Shown one piece after another: positions 25,135 through 33,296 of a stretch of DNA of 38,375 nucleotides. The DNA is from Planctomycetota bacterium (lineage in GTDB: Bacteria; Planctomycetota; Planctomycetia; Pirellulales; Lacipirellulaceae): positions 1-38,375 of the forward strand of contig JABDGM010000040.1 in NCBI GenBank assembly GCA_013286045.1, given 5' to 3'. Positions within the stretch are counted from its first letter, which is position 1, and every line of letters starts with the position of its first letter. A model generated the notes under the pieces. That model made no database searches, was not told the origin of the DNA, and worked only from the letters and a program-made list of their open reading frames with translations. The position numbers and the translations under genes were made by a program.

Positions 25135-26652
25135 TCAAGCCGCCCTCAACTCTATCGCTCGTCTGCATTCAATCTGAGTCGCCACATCCTGAATTGTCGT
25201 TAGGGGGGCAACTCCGAAGTTCAGCCTGTTGGTTGTTCTCTCCTGCTGAACTCCTAACTTGCTGAAGCAAAGTTTCTCCGCATGCGTTAGCCTAGTCTTG
25301 ACTTTTGAAGGCGTAAGACCGGTTTCCTTTGCTATTTTCTCAACCGAGTGCCCTTCGGCTCGCATTGCCAAGACTTGGCGATCTTTTGCATCGGTGAAAT
25401 TGCATTCTAGCCAGCCTTCGATGTCTAGCTCCCCACCTGGTTTAAGAATTCCCTGCTCAACACCCATCAATATGTCTAACCAATTCCACACGCGCACAAA
25501 ACGATCGTGGCCGACGACCTGATGAGAGTCTGGAAATTCTTTAGCGCGATCAAACTTGACGGAGCTATCAAGATCGATGCGCCAAGGACGAGTCGAAACT
25601 TCATACAATATGCCGTCCTCGCACTGGCAGCCGGTTGCTTCACGATAAACGCCAGCGTCGGCTTCTGTGATGTGGCGATTGTGACGGGTAAACCGATCGG
25701 GCTGAGACGACGCATTTTCTGTTGGCTGTTTCGATTCGCGGGTCTTCTTTTTCCTTGGTACAGCCGTGACACCGTGATTACGGTCTCCGCCATGCCAATG
25801 TGTCTTTCCATTGACGATTTCAGCCCATCCGAATTTAGCGTGCTCGATATAGGTTTTCGCGGTGTTCGCAAACCACTCGAAGACAGTTTTTACAGATTCG
25901 ACTCCCCTCATTCTAAGATCGTCTCGCTCTTTTTTTGTCATCTTACGGGTTGCCGCCCCCCCGATCTCGCGAATCGAATTGGACGTTTCGCGTTGTCTCG
26001 GGTCGGGGAAGACAGTTCTTCCGTTTACCAATGGATGATTAGCGGTTGTCCGAGCTTTCTCGATTTCCACAGCTGCCGAATGCACGGCGATGGACATCAA
26101 GTCACCAGTGCGGTCGTTCTCACAGATTTTGCTAGATCGGAATAACGGCGCGAGCGACACCATGATGTCGTTTCGCGAATCGTTACTCGTGTGAACTCTA
26201 TGCCACGTGCGGCAAAGTTCTAACTCGGTGACAACGTCATGTGACGTGCGTGGAATAGCCCCCACGTCATCGTAGTCCCAGCAACCCTGTCGCAAATGGC
26301 CTAACAGGTTTGCGACTTCATTAAATGGCAAATCACAGGTGAGACACGAATGTGATGATGACGCCCATTCCGTTTTTGGGGCTTGCCACGTCTTTCGTCT
26401 TCGCGGTTTTTCCCTTAGCGGCGGCGTCCAAAGAACAAGAGGATTTTCATCCTGCGGTACTAGAACGTTCGTTAGTTTCCACCATTTCTCAAGACTTGGT
26501 AGACGAATAGCCACCCCACCCCAAACTGTCGCAAATTTAGGTTTTCGGGCTAATCGGCCGTCAAAACACCGAGGGCATTTCACTGTCGGCGCATAGAGCT
26601 TCAGGGTGGGGGCGAAGGCGACAGTTTGGGTAGAAAGGTCTGCGGTTGCCAC
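25135..26652 (-). CDS. Zinc-finger / helix-turn-helix protein of the integrative element, function unknown
   Basis: About 505 residues from a GTG at 26652; the start is uncertain because the only purine-rich site overlaps that codon. A CPRC pair lies near the N-terminus, and a C2H2-like unit follows (CLTCDLPFNEVANLLGHLRQGC region). A basic KKKTRESK linker leads to a C-terminal helix-turn-helix of sigma-region-4/LuxR type: DAKDRQVLAMRAEGHSVEKI then AKETGLTPSKVKTRL. The combination suggests DNA binding, perhaps transcriptional control of the element. It is divergent from the primase-helicase gene across a roughly 200-base AT-rich gap. I do not recognise the family as a whole. Confidence 0.65.
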   Translation of the reverse strand: MATADLSTQTVAFAPTLKLYAPTVKCPRCFDGRLARKPKFATVWGGVAIRLPSLEKWWKLTNVLVPQDENPLVLWTPPLREKPRRRKTWQAPKTEWASSSHSCLTCDLPFNEVANLLGHLRQGCWDYDDVGAIPRTSHDVVTELELCRTWHRVHTSNDSRNDIMVSLAPLFRSSKICENDRTGDLMSIAVHSAAVEIEKARTTANHPLVNGRTVFPDPRQRETSNSIREIGGAATRKMTKKERDDLRMRGVESVKTVFEWFANTAKTYIEHAKFGWAEIVNGKTHWHGGDRNHGVTAVPRKKKTRESKQPTENASSQPDRFTRHNRHITEADAGVYREATGCQCEDGILYEVSTRPWRIDLDSSVKFDRAKEFPDSHQVVGHDRFVRVWNWLDILMGVEQGILKPGGELDIEGWLECNFTDAKDRQVLAMRAEGHSVEKIAKETGLTPSKVKTRLTHAEKLCFSKLGVQQERTTNRLNFGVAPLTTIQDVATQIECRRAIELRAA

Positions 26653-26847
26653 CTTTCAAAATCGGCCACTTTTACATGGAAAAGTAGAATTTTCGATATT
26701 TTTCGCCCTCGTGATCGCCAATCGATTGGATTTGGTCCCCTTAAATAATAGGTGGGCGATACGTCCATCGGCCGTCGGTGTTTTCACTTGCCTGGCGAAC
26801 GCAGACGGTCCTTTTATTCCGATTTTGCCGGGCAAGGATTAGAACGA

Positions 26848-29325
26848 ATGACGAAGGTATCAGAAGCAATTGGCAATTTTCTCAATCACCCAACCACACT
26901 GGCGGCACACAACAATCCGGCGCTTATCCGGCGTTGGAATTCGTCGATGGAGACGCAGATCAACGTCTCGACAAACGGCGAGCCGGTGGAGGGACGCAGC
27001 AACACCTACACCGATGGGCAGTTTACGTGGTGGAACATCCGAATGCCGAAGAAGGCCAATTCGGAACCGGAGTGGAATGACTACCAATTAAACTGGCCAC
27101 TCGATTTGTATGCCGAAGGCATCGGTACAACGGGGTGGAACTTCATCGAGCGCGCAAGCATGTCCGTAGGTTTCGACTTTGATTCGATAGCAGGGCATGG
27201 TACTGGCCTGACTTCCGACGAACTTGAAGCGGTAAAAGAAGGGGTTACCGATCTCGACTACGTAAGCGTGCGACGATCTACAGGCGGCGCTGGCCTTCAT
27301 TTTGAAGTTCCGTTGGCAAGTATTCCGACGCAGAACCACACCGAACATGCCAAGCTCGCAACGCTCATATTGGAAAAGATGAGCCGTGACGCGGATTTCG
27401 ACTTCGCATCCGGGTTAGACGTTTGCGGTGGAAATATGTGGATTTGGCATCGCAAGATGACGCCGCAGAACGGCGGGCTTTCCCCGATTAAGGACGCGAC
27501 GCGAACGCTGACCGTCGTTGATTTGTCGAGCGATTGGAAAGAGCGGATCAAGTCCGAGTCGCGAAAAGTGCAGCCTGCGAGCACCAACCCGGCCAACGGT
27601 GAGTTACTTATGAAAGCAATGAAGTACGCGGCCGAATGGGGAAATGCTAATCACGGCGAACGCAATAAGTCAGCTTTTAGATTAGCTGGCAATATTGCAG
27701 CCCTCGAAAATGAAGATCAGTCACGGCTAAGCGAGGACCAAATCTTCGATGTCATGCGGGTCTGGAATATGACCAATAATCCACCACTAGACGAAGGTGA
27801 ACTTAGATCGTGTGTTACCGGCGGCGCGACTCGCGGAACTCCGCGTGAAGCAAAGGTGACGGGACCGACAAAGGAAATCACGATCAATCATGAACTTCAT
27901 CGAATGGTTCGGGAGGCGTCGGTCGCGCTTGCCGACGCGGAAAATGTTTACCAGCATGGAGGCACACTTGTCGAGGTCGTGTATGGCGCTGAAAAGCCGA
28001 CTCAATGCTTGCACGATAACGGTTCTCCGCAACTTGTACCCTTACCGAAACCCACGCTCGGGGTGCGGCTATCCCAATGCGTTTCCTGGTCAAGATTTGA
28101 TGGGAGGGCGAAAGCGTGGAAGCCTGCCATGCCGTTAGAGGCTGTCGTGGCGGCTGTTCACGTCGCCAATCATTGGCCCGATGTTCCGATGGTGACTGGT
28201 ATCGCAAGTTGCCCAATGCTGCGTGCCGACGGCAGTATTGCTATCGATTCGGGATACGATTCTGCGACGGGAATCTACATCGAAAGCAGTGCGGAAAGGT
28301 ACCCGGCTTTGATGAAGCCTGATGTCGCAGTTGACACGCTCACAGACATCGTGCGTGATTTTCCGTTCGATACACCAGCGCACCGAAGTGCATGGGTATC
28401 CTTCGTAATTACGATGTTGGCGCGGCCCGCCTTCGCGGGGACGCCGCCACTCCACTTGTTTGACGCGAACGCACCGGGGGTGGGAAAGGGTTTAGTAACT
28501 GACGTTGCAACGATGATTGTCGAAGGACGAAAATCGTGTCGATATTCATGGTCAAAAGACAATGAGGAAACTCGAAAACTTATCACCACGGTTGCAATGT
28601 CCGGCTCGCCGTACCTGCTGTGGGATAACGTCAAGGGCACTCTTGGTGGACCGGCACTTGAACAGATGATGACGACCGGCCTTTGGGCTGACAGAATCCT
28701 GTCCATGAATCGTCAGGTCGTGGTGCCGATTCGCTTCGTTCCTGCCGCGACAGCTAACAACTGCCGCTTGACAACGGACATGGTACGACGTGTTTGCCGC
28801 AGCTATCTCAAGACGGATTTGGAGAATCCAGCGGAGCGTGACAACTTCCGCCACGCTAACCTACTCGCCTATGTAAAACAGCATAGGCCGGAATTGGTAA
28901 TGGCTGCTTTAAGTATACCGGCTGGCTATGTTGCCGCTGGTAAACCGGACCAACATCTGCCGGGATGGGGTAGCTTCGAGGACTGGTCCGACCTCGTCCG
29001 AAGTTCAATCGTCTGGGCGGGCCTTCCCGATCCGGCTGAAACGCGGACGGTACTCCGCGAAAAAGCGGATGGTGAAACGGAGACGGTGCATGCGATTATC
29101 CAAGCCTGGCCGACCGAGCCGATCACAGTCGCGGACGCCATCAGAAAGGCAACAACGATGCCGGCTTTGGCCGAGGCCCTCGCGGAGCTGCCGGAACGAA
29201 ACCGTTCGCAAGAACTTGGTAATCTGCTCCGTACCGTCCGCGACCGCAACATCGGTGGGAAGCGAATGGTGGGTGTCGGCACGAAGCCGGTCAAATGGCA
29301 AGTCGTCGAAGCCATTTCGGCGTAG
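26848..29325 (+). CDS. Primase-helicase-like replication protein of a mobile element
   Basis: 825 residues from the ATG at 26848, which has AAGGA about 10 bases upstream; the frame is open to 26752. The N-terminal region looks like an archaeo-eukaryotic-type primase: VGFDFDS (acidic pair at 110 and 112), GGAGLHFEVPL (His151) and ASGLDVCGGNMWIWH (Asp191). A helical linker leads to an ATPase with Walker A NAPGVGKGL at 541-549 and Walker B-like YLLWDN at 589-594, as in helicases of phage and plasmid replication proteins. Such fusions initiate replication of plasmids, phages and satellites. It is placed beside a hairpin-rich region (29364-29525) that may be its origin. Primase assignment is less certain than the ATPase. 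Confidence 0.75.
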   Translation: MTKVSEAIGNFLNHPTTLAAHNNPALIRRWNSSMETQINVSTNGEPVEGRSNTYTDGQFTWWNIRMPKKANSEPEWNDYQLNWPLDLYAEGIGTTGWNFIERASMSVGFDFDSIAGHGTGLTSDELEAVKEGVTDLDYVSVRRSTGGAGLHFEVPLASIPTQNHTEHAKLATLILEKMSRDADFDFASGLDVCGGNMWIWHRKMTPQNGGLSPIKDATRTLTVVDLSSDWKERIKSESRKVQPASTNPANGELLMKAMKYAAEWGNANHGERNKSAFRLAGNIAALENEDQSRLSEDQIFDVMRVWNMTNNPPLDEGELRSCVTGGATRGTPREAKVTGPTKEITINHELHRMVREASVALADAENVYQHGGTLVEVVYGAEKPTQCLHDNGSPQLVPLPKPTLGVRLSQCVSWSRFDGRAKAWKPAMPLEAVVAAVHVANHWPDVPMVTGIASCPMLRADGSIAIDSGYDSATGIYIESSAERYPALMKPDVAVDTLTDIVRDFPFDTPAHRSAWVSFVITMLARPAFAGTPPLHLFDANAPGVGKGLVTDVATMIVEGRKSCRYSWSKDNEETRKLITTVAMSGSPYLLWDNVKGTLGGPALEQMMTTGLWADRILSMNRQVVVPIRFVPAATANNCRLTTDMVRRVCRSYLKTDLENPAERDNFRHANLLAYVKQHRPELVMAALSIPAGYVAAGKPDQHLPGWGSFEDWSDLVRSSIVWAGLPDPAETRTVLREKADGETETVHAIIQAWPTEPITVADAIRKATTMPALAEALAELPERNRSQELGNLLRTVRDRNIGGKRMVGVGTKPVKWQVVEAISA

Positions 29326-29363
29326 CTTCACGATGGGCAAATCTTTAGTTGCCTGAATTGACC

Positions 29364-29446
29364 ACCACCCACACCCGAAAAAGGTCTAAGAAATAAAGAA
29401 TGTATTTCTTTTCGTTTCCCTAGACGCGTGATCGGGTGTGGGTGGT
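29364..29446 (+). repeat. Long nested inverted repeat after the primase-helicase gene
   Basis: A perfect 15-base arm ACCACCCACACCCGA (29364-29378) pairs with TCGGGTGTGGGTGGT (29432-29446). Inside it, GTCTA/TAGAC (29384-29388, 29421-29425) and AAGAAATA/TATTTCTT (29388-29395, 29403-29410) form inner stems. No run of T follows, so it is an unusual terminator; a replication origin is an alternative. Confidence 0.7.
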
Positions 29447-29503
29447 TGACGGGCACTTTACAGGAAGTCTGGCCGTCGCCGCGTGGCCATCGCAGGGTCA
29501 GTA

Positions 29504-29525
29504 AAACGCACTCGGCGGTGCGTTT
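29504..29525 (+). repeat. Second hairpin in the same intergenic region
   Basis: AAACGCAC (29504-29511) pairs with GTGCGTTT (29518-29525) around TCGGCG. A shorter stem TGGCC/GGCCA lies just before (29470-29474, 29485-29489). Confidence 0.6.
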
Positions 29526-29587
29526 CGTAATCTGCTAGTCCGACGCTCGTTCTGAGATCGGAATTCTTTTTAGTAGGAGAGAATCCA

Positions 29588-29812
29588 ATGATTAATGCTT
29601 GTTTCACAGCGCCCGGCACGCCGGAAAGTCACGTTGAATCGCTACGTTTTTTAACCGTTAATGGCATCGAGGAAAAATATGATTTGAACCAGAGCCAAAT
29701 TGAGAGAATAAGGAACGAACTCCGCGGCAAAACACTTCGCGAAATTTTATGGGCATATCCTGATGGCGCTCACTTCGATGTTCTCTTAAATTTGATAGGA
29801 ACATTGAGATAG
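29588..29812 (+). CDS. Small hypothetical protein of the integrative element
   Basis: 74 residues with a good ribosome binding site (AGGAGAG, 6 bases before the ATG). It is acidic and helical (YDLNQSQIERIRNELRG, LREILWAYPDGAHFDVLLNLIG). No family is recognised. It is probably cotranscribed with the excisionase-like gene 66 bases downstream. Confidence 0.65.
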   Translation: MINACFTAPGTPESHVESLRFLTVNGIEEKYDLNQSQIERIRNELRGKTLREILWAYPDGAHFDVLLNLIGTLR

Positions 29813-29878
29813 TCCGGCCAATTTGGTTCGTTGTGGATTAGACGACAAAACTTCATTTACGTAATTAGGAGCTGAGGG

Positions 29879-30121
29879 GTGGTAAAGGGAACAGTTAAAG
29901 AACCGAGTTATATTTCGCCAGACCGGCTTTACTCGCTAAAGGGCTTTTGGACCGCGTCTGGCATCTCGCCAACGCGAATTCGCGAGGCACGACGCTGCGG
30001 CATCGACCTGCCTTGCTTAGTCGTTGGAAAGCGGAAGTTTATACGTGGTTCCGATGGCATTGCGTTCATCGAACGGCTGGCAAGTAACTGCCAACTTCAA
30101 AGGTCATATTGCAAATGCTAG
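29879..30121 (+). CDS. Excisionase-like small DNA-binding protein
   Basis: 80 residues from a GTG with AGGAG about 8 bases upstream. The order of a hydrophobic helix (LYSLKGFWTASGI), SPTRIREARRCG and a wing-like KRKFIRGSDGIAFIERL resembles winged-helix/MerR-type excisionases and AlpA-like proteins that direct tyrosine integrases. It lies about 180 bases before the integrase gene, as expected for xis. The assignment rests on pattern and position, not on a strong family signature. Confidence 0.55.
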   Translation: MVKGTVKEPSYISPDRLYSLKGFWTASGISPTRIREARRCGIDLPCLVVGKRKFIRGSDGIAFIERLASNCQLQRSYCKC

Positions 30122-30160
30122 CCGTCGAAAATAAATCGAGGTAAAATAGGAGTGTTAAAA

Positions 30161-30289
30161 GCCCGAAAGGGAATTGTTCAGTAACTTAATTGCAGGACGC
30201 CGCAAGGCGTCGGTGTGGAGAATCCGCAAGGTCTCCGAGGTGGCGAACAACCGCCTTAACAACACCGGCGCTCTGCGGCGTCTTGTTTT
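30161..30289 (+). ncRNA. Candidate structured RNA with pseudoknot upstream of the integrase
   Basis: Several stems can form. CCC-GAAA-GGG is at 30162-30171. The outer stem GACGCCGC (30196-30203) pairs with GCGGCGTC (30275-30282), and CGGTGT (30211-30216) with ACACCG (30262-30267). Hairpin GGAGA..TCTCC (30217-30236) is capped by CC-GCAA-GG. Hairpin AGGTGG..CCGCCT (30238-30256) has a loop GAACAA (30245-30250) complementary to TTGTTC at 30174-30179, a 6-base pseudoknot. The 5' arm GACGCC can also pair locally with GGCGTC (30206-30211) around GCAA, an alternative fold. It ends in TTGTTTT just before the integrase ribosome binding site. The internal-loop strands GCAAGG and GCGCTC and the branch order resemble the twister-sister ribozyme as I remember it. 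Confidence 0.55.
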
Positions 30290-30301
30290 GGGAGAATCAA
30301 G

Positions 30302-31570
30302 ATGAGTGATGAAATTAGGGTCTACGTCATCGATAAAGGGCGCGCGAATTTATACATGCGTTACACCGACCCGATGACCAATAAGCCCGTTGAGCGCAGT
30401 GCGAAAACGTCGGATCGTGCTAAAGCATTGAAGACCGCTGCCAAGTGGGAAGCCGAATTGCAGGAGGGACGGTATGCCAAAGCCAATAAAATGTCGTGGG
30501 AAGAATTTCGCGATTACTACATTTCCAATGCCGTTGCTGGTTTAGCGAAAGGCAGCATAACCGCCTATGAATCGACGTTTAACGCGGTGGAGCGAATTTG
30601 TAATCCGAAGAAACTTGCCGAAATCACGACTCAGCGCGTGACGGCATTTGCTACAGAGCTTCGCAAGGAGGGATTGGCAGAGGCGACCGTCGCGAGACAC
30701 CTACGTCACTTGAAAGCTTCGATGCGGTGGGCGAATCGCGAAGGGCTTTTGAACGTCGTTCCGAAATTCACCATGCCAAAGAGGGCCAAGGGAGCTAAAG
30801 TGATGCGGGGTCGTCCAATCACGCTGGAAGAATTTGAGCGGATGCTTTCAACCGTCGAGAAAGTTGTCTCCGCCCCCGCTGCTGAATCATGGAAATTCTA
30901 TCTCCATGGTCTGTGGGAAAGCGGCTTACGCCTTTCTGAATCGTTAACTCTTCGATGGGACGACGCACCGGGCGCAATCGTAGTCGACTTCACTGGTAAG
31001 CGACCGTTACTCCGAATCCCGGCTGAAGTAGAAAAAGGTAACACAGACCGGCTTATGCCGATTACACCCGCATTTGCGTCCATGCTACAAAGCGTCCCAG
31101 CACAAAAAAGGCGAGGCCGCGTCTTCCGCCTGTTAGCCGACGATGGCACTCCGTTTCCCGTAAAGCGATGGGACGTTGGCCAAGTAATTGGCGAGATTGG
31201 CAAACAGGCCGGCGTGATAGTCGATGAAAAGATGGTCGATGGGGAACCGAAGCGAAAGTTCGCGACCGCTCACGACCTGCGGAGAGCGTTTGGGCGACGG
31301 TTGGCCGACAAAGGGGTAAAGTTACACGACTTGCAGCAGCTAATGCGGCACGAAAACATCGAAACCACAATGAAGTACTATGTCGGGCGGGACGCGATAG
31401 CGGCGTCAGAAGCTCTTCAAAGTATTTTAGGTGACACTTTAGGTGACACCCCTACGGCTGAGAGTTTGCAGGTCGAAGATAAAGCCCTAGAATTCCAGGG
31501 TGTTAGAATGGACAGAGCCGGGATCGAACCGGCGACACCAGGATTTTCAGTCCTGTGCTCTACCAACTGA
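30302..31570 (+). CDS. int: Tyrosine recombinase / integrase targeting tRNA-Phe
   Basis: 422 residues with GGGAGAA before the ATG. An N-terminal arm-binding and SAM-like core-binding region (about 65-150) precedes the catalytic domain. The active-site set is complete: Arg210 (GLRLSESL), Lys245 (EKGNTDR), His324 and Arg327 (HDLRRAF), His350 (LMRHENIETT) and Tyr359 (MKYYVG). It catalyses site-specific insertion and excision of the element. The last codons (DRAGIEPATPGFSVLCSTN) are read from the strand opposite tRNA-Phe, so the gene ends inside the attachment site. Excision would therefore change the integrase C-terminus. A tandem 12-base repeat near the 3' end encodes LGDTLGDT. Confidence 0.95.
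   Translation: MSDEIRVYVIDKGRANLYMRYTDPMTNKPVERSAKTSDRAKALKTAAKWEAELQEGRYAKANKMSWEEFRDYYISNAVAGLAKGSITAYESTFNAVERICNPKKLAEITTQRVTAFATELRKEGLAEATVARHLRHLKASMRWANREGLLNVVPKFTMPKRAKGAKVMRGRPITLEEFERMLSTVEKVVSAPAAESWKFYLHGLWESGLRLSESLTLRWDDAPGAIVVDFTGKRPLLRIPAEVEKGNTDRLMPITPAFASMLQSVPAQKRRGRVFRLLADDGTPFPVKRWDVGQVIGEIGKQAGVIVDEKMVDGEPKRKFATAHDLRRAFGRRLADKGVKLHDLQQLMRHENIETTMKYYVGRDAIAASEALQSILGDTLGDTPTAESLQVEDKALEFQGVRMDRAGIEPATPGFSVLCSTN
31426..31449 (+). repeat. Perfect tandem 12-base repeat near the attachment site
   Basis: TTTAGGTGACAC occurs twice without spacing (31426-31437, 31438-31449), inside the integrase gene and about 60 bases from the tRNA. It may be an integrase arm-type or excisionase binding site, or simple slippage. 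Confidence 0.6.
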
Positions 31571-31581
31571 GCTACCTGTCC
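31509..31581 (-). tRNA. tRNA-Phe (GAA), element attachment site
   Basis: 73 bases fold as a full cloverleaf: acceptor GGACAGG/TCTGTCC with one G-T wobble and discriminator A, D arm GCTCAGTTGGTAGAGC, anticodon arm CAGGACTGAAAATCCTG with anticodon GAA, and T arm GCCGGTTCGATCCCGGC. CCA is not encoded. The 3' end lies toward the integrase and is overlapped by its last codons, marking this as the right junction (attR side) of the integrated element. Confidence 0.96.
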
Positions 31582-31636
31582 GGTAGCCTCCATAATAAGG
31601 AAAACTGCTCCACTGTAAATGGCAGCGGAGAGGCGA

Positions 31637-33289
31637 ATGCACGGCGATTTTGCCAACTTGGGGTTCTTTCAACGGCGTATCAGGAACCGTGCCATTTTCC
31701 TGAGCGCCATCGCCGCATTTTTTCTATTTGCGATGCCGCTACTGGCGGATGTCACCCCGGAAAGTCCGGAAGTCCAAAAGCTCGTAAACTCCGGCTTGGC
31801 GTTTCTCGAGAAGCCGGTCGACGAGCAAAATGCGAACAAGCTCGGCGGCAAGTGCCTCGTCGCTCTTGCTTTTATCAAGGCCGGCAAACCCGATCATCCG
31901 CTGGTCGCACATGCCGTGGAGGCGTGCGATCTCCAAATGCACCCCAAAGCGTCCGACAGTCCGCTAGACATGTACAGCAATGGGCTGGCAATCATTTTCC
32001 TGTGCGAATTGGCGCCCCACAAATATGCGCGTGAAATCGAGTACTTCCTCGATCAGCTCAAAAAACGGCAGAAAGAGCACGGCGGTTGGGGCTACAACGA
32101 GCTGCAAACCGGCGACACTTCGCAGACTCAATATGGAACGCTCTCGTATTGGGAGGCGAACCGCCGAGGCTTCGGCGTCGATGGAAGCTCGGTAGATAAT
32201 GTCGCCAATTGGTTACTGAAAACCCAATCACCCGAAGGCGTCTGGGGATACCAAGGACAGGTAGCGCCGACGGACACGCCGATCACTCAGACCGAAACAA
32301 ACTGTTCCATGTTGGCGGCCGGGCTTGGCAGCACGTACATTTGCGCCGACCTGTTCGGCATGCGTCCAAAAGCCACCGACGAAAAATCCGGAGAGAATGC
32401 CGCCAACAGTCTTCCCGCCGCGCTTCGCCCCGTGCTCGAGGCGGGCCAAGGCGGAGAGGTCAAACACTTCCGCCCCGTGCATGCCAGCCCCGCAAGAATC
32501 CAGCAGGCCATCACGCGCGCCCAACAATGGATGACTAAGAATTACTCCATTGATATGCAGTCTAAGACTTTCTATTACCTCTACGGTTTAGAGCGATTTA
32601 AAAGCTTTCAGGAATCATTCGACCGCACGCAAGATCCTTCTCCCAAGTGGTATAACGACGGTTACAAGTACTTGGCTTCGTCGCAAGCCGCCAACGGCAG
32701 TTGGACTGGCTATTGCGGCGCTAGTTGTGACACTGCCTTTTCAATTCTCTTCCTGTTGCGCTCCACGCAAAAAAGCATTCACGCCAAGCTTGGCGAAGGC
32801 AGCCTGCTTGCTGGGCGCGGCTTGCCCACGAACCTGTCGCGCGCGAAATTGCACAACGGGGAGTTAGTCGTCGAACAAGTGCACACCAGGGTCGACGAGC
32901 TGCTCTCGATGATCGACAGCGGCGACGATGCAAAGCTCGATGACCTGGCACGAGATCCCAGCCAGTTGGTCGTAGAACACGTAGACAAGGAAAGCGCTCG
33001 CCGGTTGCGACAACTCGTCCACGGCGGCGAGCCCGAAGTGCGGCTGCTGGCCGTCCGAGCGCTGGGCCGCACCGGCAACCTCGATTACGTGCCGTCGCTG
33101 CTTTACGCGCTGACCGACCCCGATCGTCGCATCGTGCTCGAAGCGCGCAACGAGCTTCGTTTCATAAGCCGCAATTTCGATGGGCCCGGACCGCCAGACG
33201 ATTACACCGAAGAACAGCGTTATCAAGCACTCGATTTGTGGAAGAAGTGGTACCTGGCAATTCGCCCCAACGCTGTTTTGGAAAAATAG
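31637..33289 (+). CDS. Exported squalene-oxidase/prenyltransferase-repeat protein
   Basis: 550 residues from the ATG at 31637, close behind GGAGAGG; an ATG at 31619 is also in frame. A signal or anchor segment follows (FLSAIAAFFLFAMPLLA). The body has alpha-toroid repeats as in squalene cyclases and prenyltransferases (GGWGYNELQTGDTSQTQYGT, EGVWGYQGQ, NGSWTGYCGASCDTAFSILFLL). The cyclase catalytic DxDD motif is not visible, so a binding role is as likely as catalysis. The C-terminal 100 residues (RRLRQLVHGGEPEVRLLAVRAL) look like HEAT-type helices. It starts a forward operon; the stop is 7 bases before the next start. Confidence 0.8.
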   Translation: MHGDFANLGFFQRRIRNRAIFLSAIAAFFLFAMPLLADVTPESPEVQKLVNSGLAFLEKPVDEQNANKLGGKCLVALAFIKAGKPDHPLVAHAVEACDLQMHPKASDSPLDMYSNGLAIIFLCELAPHKYAREIEYFLDQLKKRQKEHGGWGYNELQTGDTSQTQYGTLSYWEANRRGFGVDGSSVDNVANWLLKTQSPEGVWGYQGQVAPTDTPITQTETNCSMLAAGLGSTYICADLFGMRPKATDEKSGENAANSLPAALRPVLEAGQGGEVKHFRPVHASPARIQQAITRAQQWMTKNYSIDMQSKTFYYLYGLERFKSFQESFDRTQDPSPKWYNDGYKYLASSQAANGSWTGYCGASCDTAFSILFLLRSTQKSIHAKLGEGSLLAGRGLPTNLSRAKLHNGELVVEQVHTRVDELLSMIDSGDDAKLDDLARDPSQLVVEHVDKESARRLRQLVHGGEPEVRLLAVRALGRTGNLDYVPSLLYALTDPDRRIVLEARNELRFISRNFDGPGPPDDYTEEQRYQALDLWKKWYLAIRPNAVLEK

Positions 33290-33296
33290 GGGCTCC

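Noticed and set aside
25507-26145. 212-codon forward open frame opposite the zinc-finger/HTH gene
   Set aside because: No start signal, and the reverse frame has recognisable domains.
29364-29446. Inverted repeat as ends of an insertion sequence
   Set aside because: Only about 50 bases lie between the arms, with no transposase and no flanking duplication.
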